Shown here piece after piece: positions 6,725-10,877 of a stretch of DNA of 10,877 nt. Position 1 is the stretch's first letter. Every line of letters starts with the position of its first letter. The notes under the pieces are model-generated. The model searched no databases. It had not been told where the DNA came from and saw nothing but the letters and a program-made list of their open reading frames with translations. Position numbers and translations under genes: made by a program. Location of the stretch: the NCBI GenBank assembly GCA_039933785.1, contig JBDTNL010000099.1, forward strand, positions 1 to 10,877, read 5' to 3'. The stretch is from JBDTNL01 sp039933785 (GTDB taxonomy: Bacteria > Acidobacteriota > Thermoanaerobaculia > Multivoradales > JAGPDF01).

Positions 6725-8386
6725 TCAGGATTTTCCCGCAGCCGGCCGCAGGAAAGCGAACACCTCCGACAGCAGCTCGCCGAGCGGCATCGGCGCATGG
6801 CCTCGCGCCCGGTTCTCGGCGCCGATTGCGAAGGCGTGCCGCCACTGTTCAAAGAGCACCCGATACCCCTCCAGCAGCGGCGTCTTCGGATCGTAGATGT
6901 GCGTCGCCTCGGACGCGACCCCGTTGAGCTCGAGCACCCGGAACTCTCCCGCCCGCAGCGCCTCTTCACTCGCGGTCCGCACATCGAAGCGGCCGAAGTA
7001 GAAGCCCTCGTACCCACGACTCAGCGTGTCTAAGGCCGCCGCGAGCTCAGGAGTCGCGAGGTCGCTGCCATCCAGGAACACCGCCCCTCGGCAGTGGTTA
7101 CCGAGCTCGACCAAGTCGACCCGTTGACCCGCCGCGGGAATGGTCTCGAGCGCGTCCGCGTGGCGCTCGAGGTGAAGCGGCGCCATGCACACGGCCCGAT
7201 CGTCAGTGAGGATCAACTGCTCGAGTGTCGATCGACCATCGCCGACGAGCGCGAGCAGGCGCTTGCGCGTGATCGAGAACAGGCGCCCCGGCGTGATGTC
7301 CTGATGCGGAAAGCGCAGGTAGAAGAGACCGAACTCGACGCCTGGAATGTATTCCTGCACGATGGCATCGCCGTTCTGCTCGGCCAGCACCAGGGCGAGG
7401 TCCTCGGCACGGTAGACGATTCGCACACCCTCGCCGCGCTGGCCGACGTCAGGTTTCAGCACCACGGGAAAATCCAGGCGATACTCGGAAAGAAAGGATT
7501 CGACCGTCGCCAGACGCGCCTCGGCAGTCTGAACCGCCAGCAGCAGGCGAAAATGAGCGACCTTCGGAGCCGGCCCCCCGGCGCTCAACCCTTCGAGAAT
7601 CGCCGCCTTCGACTCGCGCACCAAGCCGCCGCTCGGGATGGCCGGGTTCGCGGCGGTGAACAGGCTCAAGCTTCGATGGCGAAGCGCCAGCCAGAAAAAG
7701 TACACCACCACGGGAATGTTGAACCACCAGATCGGCCAGAACTCCCACCGCCGCAAGCGGCGCACCCTCCCCAGCAGAAGGCGGCGACCGCGCCAGGAGA
7801 ACAACGGCACGATCCACGAGCGCACGAGCCAAAGCGCCGCCAGCAGGCTCAGCACGGCACCGACGAGGGGCCACGGACCCAGGCCATGAATCGCCGAGCC
7901 GCTTCCCGCCGCGGCGGCCACCAGGAGAGGGGTCCAGAGCGCGGCGCCAAGCGTGATCCAGAGCGTGAAGGTCACGGCATCCATCGCCACCACTCCGGCC
8001 GCTACGTACGTCGGCAGCCGCAGGCCGGGAACGAAGCGCGCCCCCACCAGCGCCGGCCCACCCCAGCGAGAAAGCCCGACCCGCGCCCGCTCTACACGGT
8101 TCGGCGAGATCCAGCGAGACCAAGGGCGGCGGCGGAGCACTGCCGGCCCCGCGGCCCGGCCCGCGATATAGAGCAATAGATCGCCCACCACGATGCCGAT
8201 CAGCGCCGCGAGGATCGCCGCCGGCAGACTGAGATCCCCGCGGGCAGCGAGCAGGCCGGCCGCGATGCAGGCAAGGTCCTCGCTGACCAGCGTGGCCAGC
8301 GCAATCAGCGCGCCGAGTTGGAGCGGGTTGACCGTGAAGGCATGGAGCCACGCCGCGACCTGGTCGGGCGAAGGCAACGCCATCAT
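6725..8386 (-). CDS. DedA/VTT membrane domain fused to an ATP-grasp carboxylate ligase
   Basis: 553 aa from the ATG at 8386, whose ATGA overlaps the TGA stop of the upstream gene. Residues 1-195 are a DedA (VTT/SNARE-associated) domain: a re-entrant-type hydrophobic stretch at 21-49 (LVSEDLACIAAGLLAARG, with the acidic E36-D37), helices about 53-77, the signature GARFVPGLRLPTYVAAG (115-131), and helices about 134-160 and 173-195. An Arg-rich linker (199-213) leads to a further membrane-associated segment EFWPIWWFNIPVVVYFFWLALRH (215-237; quoted in two parts it is EFWPIWWFN and IPVVVYFFWLA). Residues about 245-550 are an ATP-grasp domain: VVLKPDVGQRGEGV (308-321, K311 and Gly-rich loop), QEYIPGVEFG (344-353), GRFDVR (465-470, D468) and LELNGV (485-490, E487 and N489 for Mg). 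The nearest known type is D-Ala-D-Ala-ligase-like, which joins a carboxylate to an amine using ATP. DedA proteins transport or flip lipids such as undecaprenyl phosphate. A ligase that charges a lipid-linked or peptidoglycan-like substrate at the membrane is a guess. Confidence 0.88.
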   Translation of the reverse strand: MMALPSPDQVAAWLHAFTVNPLQLGALIALATLVSEDLACIAAGLLAARGDLSLPAAILAALIGIVVGDLLLYIAGRAAGPAVLRRRPWSRWISPNRVERARVGLSRWGGPALVGARFVPGLRLPTYVAAGVVAMDAVTFTLWITLGAALWTPLLVAAAAGSGSAIHGLGPWPLVGAVLSLLAALWLVRSWIVPLFSWRGRRLLLGRVRRLRRWEFWPIWWFNIPVVVYFFWLALRHRSLSLFTAANPAIPSGGLVRESKAAILEGLSAGGPAPKVAHFRLLLAVQTAEARLATVESFLSEYRLDFPVVLKPDVGQRGEGVRIVYRAEDLALVLAEQNGDAIVQEYIPGVEFGLFYLRFPHQDITPGRLFSITRKRLLALVGDGRSTLEQLILTDDRAVCMAPLHLERHADALETIPAAGQRVDLVELGNHCRGAVFLDGSDLATPELAAALDTLSRGYEGFYFGRFDVRTASEEALRAGEFRVLELNGVASEATHIYDPKTPLLEGYRVLFEQWRHAFAIGAENRARGHAPMPLGELLSEVFAFLRPAAGKS

Positions 8387-9225
8387 CTGGGGCCGCTTCG
8401 GGCTCCGGAGCCCCCTGCAACCCCGGCAAGCACTGCGCGTCCTCCCCGCCGCAAGGCTCGCCGAGGCAGACGCAGGACCCTGCCCTCGACACCGGAGCAC
8501 GGAGCCCCGCGACTGTGCAGCAATTCGACCACGCCGGCGTCGACCCGGACCTTCACCAAACTGACCGTCGCGGCGTCGTCTCGGTGCATGCACACCGACG
8601 CGGCGCCCGAAGCCGTGTCATGACTCTCGTGAAAGGCCAAGAGTGCGGCGTCGCTCGGCGGTCCGCTCGCCACCATCGATTCCCAGGCGCGGCCTCGTAC
8701 ACGGTTCGCCTCGGCGTCGTCCCACCCGGACGAGCACACCAGTCCGCGCTGGTCCTCCGAGGCCGAGAGCTCGCGCTCGACGAGATGTTCGCCACTCCAA
8801 ACGAAGCAGCTCGGCGGTTCGCCGGGTGCGAGGGTGAGCAGTCGGAAGGGCCGGAACCAGCGCAGGTCTTCCTCGAGGAACCGCGCGCGCGCCTCCCGGA
8901 CATCGCTGCTGTCGAGCAACCCGATCACCAGGTGTCCGCGACTCAGGGTTCTCGGCGCCGCGGGAGGATCAACGGGATCAACGGGATCAACGGAGCCGAC
9001 CGGATCAAGCGCGCTGGGATACAGATTCAACAGGCAGGCGCTGAACCCGAACTCGTTGACTCCGATCCACGTCCCGCCGCCGCCACCATCGAGCGGCGCG
9101 ATCGACTCGACGCCGCCGCGGCGGAAGATCCGTGCGGGCCGCTCGGCGGCACGCGCCCGGGACTCGTCGCGGTTGAAGTACAGGACGTAGGAGTCGCTCT
9201 CGCACCGCCAGGTGGCGGTGCACAT
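8383..9225 (-). CDS. NRDE family protein (TANGO2-like)
   Basis: 280 aa. It starts with MCTATW and carries the family signature FNRDE at 17-21 and GGTWIGVNEFG at 50-60; VCMHRDDAATVS (211-222) is the conserved C-terminal block. C2, exposed if Met1 is removed, fits the idea that the family is related to N-terminal nucleophile hydrolases, though no enzyme activity is established. TANGO2 relatives are linked to heme or lipid handling in eukaryotes. The ATG at 9225 shares one base with the stop of the upstream gene (TGATG), and its own stop overlaps the next start (ATGA), so translation of three genes looks coupled. Odd points: a five-unit 9-bp repeat encodes LDP-VGS-VDP-VDP-VDP at residues 73-87, and the last 25 residues or so (ALRRGGRAVLAG onward) are a Gly/Arg-rich tail beyond the family's usual end. 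Confidence 0.85.
   Translation of the reverse strand: MCTATWRCESDSYVLYFNRDESRARAAERPARIFRRGGVESIAPLDGGGGGTWIGVNEFGFSACLLNLYPSALDPVGSVDPVDPVDPPAAPRTLSRGHLVIGLLDSSDVREARARFLEEDLRWFRPFRLLTLAPGEPPSCFVWSGEHLVERELSASEDQRGLVCSSGWDDAEANRVRGRAWESMVASGPPSDAALLAFHESHDTASGAASVCMHRDDAATVSLVKVRVDAGVVELLHSRGAPCSGVEGRVLRLPRRALRRGGRAVLAGVAGGSGARSGPR
8965..9009. repeat. 9-bp tandem repeat (five units) inside the NRDE gene
   Basis: Three near-perfect GGGATCAAC units (the first is AGGATCAAC) followed by GGAGCCGAC and CGGATCAAG, in register with the codons. Read on the minus strand they give VDP, VDP, VDP, VGS and LDP. The in-frame period means copy-number changes would alter only the length of a Pro/Asp linker between the NRDE core and the rest of the protein. 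Confidence 0.85.
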
Positions 9226-9806
9226 CAGGAATCTTCCAGGCCCGCGCGAACTGGAACCGCGGTCTCCTCTTCGGGTCGCAGGGGGATCTCGAGAGCCTGC
9301 CGCAAGGGAGCGGCGGGAGCGAGCCGTCCCCAGTGCCGGAGCGTCGACGGGGCAACCCCGAACGACGAATCGACGATCACACCCAGGGGCTCGGCGAGCA
9401 GAACGATCAGCGCCTGGTGATGGACGGTATGCGAGAGCAGGAACTGAAGCTCGCGGCCGAGCGTCGAATGCGTGGCGTGACCGTCGCCAACGACGTGCAG
9501 CGGCGCTCCGCGCTCCAGGGCGGCGAGTTCCTTCAGCCGGGCAATGATGCGCTCGATCCGCAGGCAGGCGAAGTCGGGGTCGACCTCCAGTTGCGGCTCG
9601 CGAGCCCGCGCCTCGTAGTCGATACGCCCGCCAGCCACACCGTCGAGCAGCGCCGAGTAGTGATCGAGCAGGTGGCGCAAGTGCGCGCCCGGACCACCGC
9701 GCTTGCCCGGCGGGGTCGAACCGTAGGCGCCGTTCGGCATCGCGGCGATGAGCGCCGCGGACTGCTCCAGAAGCGCCACGTTGTCGTCGATCAACTCACT
9801 CAGCAT
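9225..9806 (-). CDS. DinB-fold protein, first gene of the operon
   Basis: 193 aa. The ATG at 9806 is well placed behind a strong Shine-Dalgarno. Four-helix DinB-type pattern: GAHLRHLLDHYSALLDG (40-56), an RIDYEARAREP loop, and the last metal-binding helix RELQFLLSHTVHHQALI (118-134) with H126 and H130 in the HxxxH arrangement; H49 is the likely third ligand. The C-terminal block FGVAPSTLRHWG (149-160) marks a DinB subgroup often next to NRDE genes, which agrees with the one-base overlap with the NRDE gene here. The role is unknown; a metal-dependent, possibly thiol-dependent transferase or hydrolase is what the fold suggests. It differs strongly from the DinB protein at 6139-6660, so the two are not a recent duplication. 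Confidence 0.85.
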   Translation of the reverse strand: MLSELIDDNVALLEQSAALIAAMPNGAYGSTPPGKRGGPGAHLRHLLDHYSALLDGVAGGRIDYEARAREPQLEVDPDFACLRIERIIARLKELAALERGAPLHVVGDGHATHSTLGRELQFLLSHTVHHQALIVLLAEPLGVIVDSSFGVAPSTLRHWGRLAPAAPLRQALEIPLRPEEETAVPVRAGLEDS

Positions 9807-9812
9807 CTGAAA

Positions 9813-9818
9813 CCTCCC
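9813..9818 (-). promoter_or_regulatory. strong Shine-Dalgarno of the DinB-NRDE operon
   Basis: GGGAGG on the minus strand, 6 nt before the ATG at 9806. It contrasts with the secreted genes of this window, which lack such a site. The 125-bp gap 9807-9931 also holds GC-rich short repeats (GGGCCCCA at 9832 and 9867) and a weak TAAGAT -10 candidate; no clear promoter. Confidence 0.7.
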
Positions 9819-9931
9819 GACTTCTGAGACTGGGCCCCATTTCCATTCATCTTACGCATCTGCCCGGGCCCCAGATTTGGGCCGGCGGACGACGGGTCGA
9901 CGAGCCGGGCCGGGTGGCCGGCGTCCAGCGC

Positions 9932-10456
9932 CTAGCCGCCCGAAGCCACGGATTCACCGGGCTCGAGGATACGACGGGCGCCAGCGAATCGTGAATGGTA
10001 GTACGGGGCGGAGAGCGGACTCACGATGACGCCGTGCTTGCGGCTCGCGGCATGCACGAAGCGGCCTTGGCCGATGTAGAGCCCGACGTGAGAGATACCC
10101 CGCTTGTAGGTGTTCTTGAAGAAGACCAGGTCACCCGGCTGCAGATGACCGGTGGCGATCGAGACCCCCTGGCGGAACAGCTCGGCCGCGCTCCAGGGGA
10201 GATCGACGCCGCGCTCGGCGCGGAAGACGAGTCGAATCAGGTTTGCGCAATCGATTCCGCGGTCCGGGTTGGATCCGCCCAGGCGGTAGCGCACGCCCAG
10301 ATACTCCATCGCCTTCGCCACGATGCCGGTCAGTTGCGGAAGCGCCGGCGCCGGCGCAAGCAGCGCGGGAACCTCGTCCATCCCGGCCGGCGCGCACACC
10401 CCTCCGCCGCACACATTGGTTATGGCCAAGCTGAGCGCGAGAAGGGGGCCTGTCAT
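9932..10456 (-). CDS. exported NlpC/P60 cysteine peptidase
   Basis: 174 aa from the ATG at 10456. The N-terminus (MTGPLLALSLAITNV) is hydrophobic and acts as a probable signal peptide, though it lacks basic residues; a GTG at 10480 would add an Arg-containing n-region but falls inside the promoter proposed for this gene. Residues about 42-165 are the NlpC/P60 domain: AMEYLGVRYRLGG, then D69-C70 (catalytic Cys, in DCANLIR rather than the common DCSGLV), LQPGDLVFF (105-113), SHVGLYIG with H123 and FVHAAS with H135 as the catalytic histidines. Family members cut gamma-D-glutamyl-meso-diaminopimelate or similar bonds in peptidoglycan stem peptides; a single small domain without SH3 or LysM modules fits a periplasmic cell-wall hydrolase. 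It is divergent from the small gene at 10579. Confidence 0.85.
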   Translation of the reverse strand: MTGPLLALSLAITNVCGGGVCAPAGMDEVPALLAPAPALPQLTGIVAKAMEYLGVRYRLGGSNPDRGIDCANLIRLVFRAERGVDLPWSAAELFRQGVSIATGHLQPGDLVFFKNTYKRGISHVGLYIGQGRFVHAASRKHGVIVSPLSAPYYHSRFAGARRILEPGESVASGG

Positions 10457-10468
10457 CGGGATCCGCGG

Positions 10469-10497
10469 ATTATTTCCCACCGACTCCGCGATGCCAA
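10469..10497 (-). promoter_or_regulatory. sigma70-type promoter of the NlpC/P60 gene
   Basis: On the minus strand: TTGGCA (10492-10497, five of six to TTGACA), a 17-nt spacer, and AATAAT (10469-10474, five of six to TATAAT). Transcription would start near 10462, leaving only about 6 nt before the ATG at 10456 and no Shine-Dalgarno in the transcript. This is the best promoter in the window. Confidence 0.65.
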
Positions 10498-10578
10498 GCC
10501 CGCGGTGGCGAACGGTGGATATGTGACGACAACATCTCTGCTGAAACCTTTTCGGCGACTCGCGAGTAGTGCCCATTG

Positions 10579-10830
10579 ATGGTCAACGAGCTCCAACCCC
10601 GCTACCCGTCGGCCTTCGTCAGCCGCACCAGCCGCAAACCGCTGGCTCTGCTGGCGGCGACGCGGTTCGCCCTGCGCCGAGCCGGGGTCACGCAGACCGA
10701 AATGGAGCGCTTCCTCGACGACGCGGCGCCCGCCGCCGAGGGTCCGCAAAGTGGCGAGGACACCCTGGAGAGCGTCTGCGCCCGCTGGGCCCGCATCGAC
10801 GACGGCAAAGCGACGAAATCTGACACCTAG
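10579..10830 (+). CDS. small hypothetical protein
   Basis: 83 aa, not recognised. Third codon positions are almost all G or C, as in the neighbours, and this frame has a protein-like composition. The first half looks helical and basic (PLALLAATRFALRRAG, then TQTEMERFLDDA), the rest is acidic and soluble (GEDTLESVCARWARIDDGK). There is no signal peptide and no membrane segment, so it is probably cytoplasmic. A TTG at 10576 just ahead is an alternative start. No Shine-Dalgarno is clear. It is divergent from the NlpC/P60 gene across 122 bp. One cysteine, no metal motif. Confidence 0.6.
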   Translation: MVNELQPRYPSAFVSRTSRKPLALLAATRFALRRAGVTQTEMERFLDDAAPAAEGPQSGEDTLESVCARWARIDDGKATKSDT

Positions 10831-10848
10831 CGGCTGACCAGCGCCGTG

Positions 10849-10864
10849 GCGGTCGCCGGACCGC
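10849..10864 (+). terminator. candidate hairpin after the small gene
   Basis: GCGGTC and GACCGC pair perfectly over 6 bp around a GCCG tetraloop, 18 nt after the stop at 10830. No T-run follows before the window ends, so the call is weak. Confidence 0.3.
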
Positions 10865-10877
10865 GCCGCCAAATCCA

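Noticed and set aside
7094..8179. 361-codon open frame on the plus strand
   Set aside because: Antisense to the DedA/ATP-grasp gene; Arg/Gln/Pro-rich composition with no recognisable domain.
8387..8593. Longer N-terminus for the DedA/ATP-grasp gene
   Set aside because: Overlaps the NRDE gene out of frame and is Arg-rich; the ATGA junction at 8383-8386 explains the start.
8965..9009. Short direct repeats as a CRISPR-like array
   Set aside because: Units are 9 bp with no spacers and lie in frame inside a conserved gene.
8515..9420. 301-codon open frame on the plus strand, with an NGI repeat
   Set aside because: Antisense to the NRDE and DinB genes. Its repeat is just the other-strand reading of the 9-bp tandem repeat.
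9860..9887. GC-rich inverted repeat as terminator of the NlpC/P60 gene
   Set aside because: Only about 5 bp pair without bulges, it lies 45 nt past the stop, and there is no T-run on the minus strand.
10453..10872. 139-codon minus-strand frame over the small gene
   Set aside because: Overlaps both the NlpC promoter and the small plus-strand gene; codon third positions favour the plus-strand frame at 10579.

Overview
This is a GC-rich bacterial chromosomal segment with strong G/C preference at third codon positions and very tight gene packing. There are no mobile elements, RNA genes or CRISPR arrays. The mix of genes (DinB-fold proteins, an NRDE protein, an AlkZ/HTH_42 winged-helix protein, a DedA plus ATP-grasp fusion, several secreted proteins) recalls Acidobacteriota or Myxococcota/Deltaproteobacteria-type soil bacteria. 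This is an impression; no marker gene is present to fix the taxon.

Layout. (1) Bases 78-1493, plus strand: a secreted serine hydrolase of the beta-lactamase/class C esterase type with an extra C-terminal NTF2-like domain. (2) Bases 1544-4948, minus strand: a compact three-gene unit for exported proteins. Transcribed right to left, it holds a TIM-barrel glycoside-hydrolase-like protein with a C-terminal fascin-like beta-trefoil, then two closely similar tandem paralogues of an unrecognised six-cysteine exported protein. (3) Bases 5004-6119, plus strand, divergent from (2): an AlkZ-like winged-helix DNA glycosylase family protein. (4) Bases 6139-9806, minus strand: an apparent four-gene operon, DinB-like protein, NRDE (TANGO2-like) protein, DedA/VTT membrane domain fused to an ATP-grasp ligase, and a second DinB-like protein. 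The first two junctions are TGATG and ATGA overlaps; the last has a 64-nt gap (38-76 nt depending on which start and end are counted) containing a hairpin. (5) Bases 9932-10456, minus strand: a small exported NlpC/P60 peptidase behind a very good sigma70-type promoter. (6) Bases 10579-10830, plus strand: a small unrecognised protein.

How the genes may work together. The secreted unit (2) looks like an extracellular carbohydrate-active enzyme with two companion proteins. The operon (4) joins a membrane-anchored ATP-dependent carboxylate ligase with two possible thiol- or metal-dependent DinB proteins and an NRDE protein, which suggests a small-molecule modification or repair route at the membrane. 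Both are inferences. The most unusual features are the DedA/ATP-grasp fusion and its operon, the recent tandem duplication with a 59-bp perfectly conserved core, and start codons of the secreted genes that sit 6-7 nt behind -10-like hexamers without a Shine-Dalgarno, suggesting leaderless transcripts.
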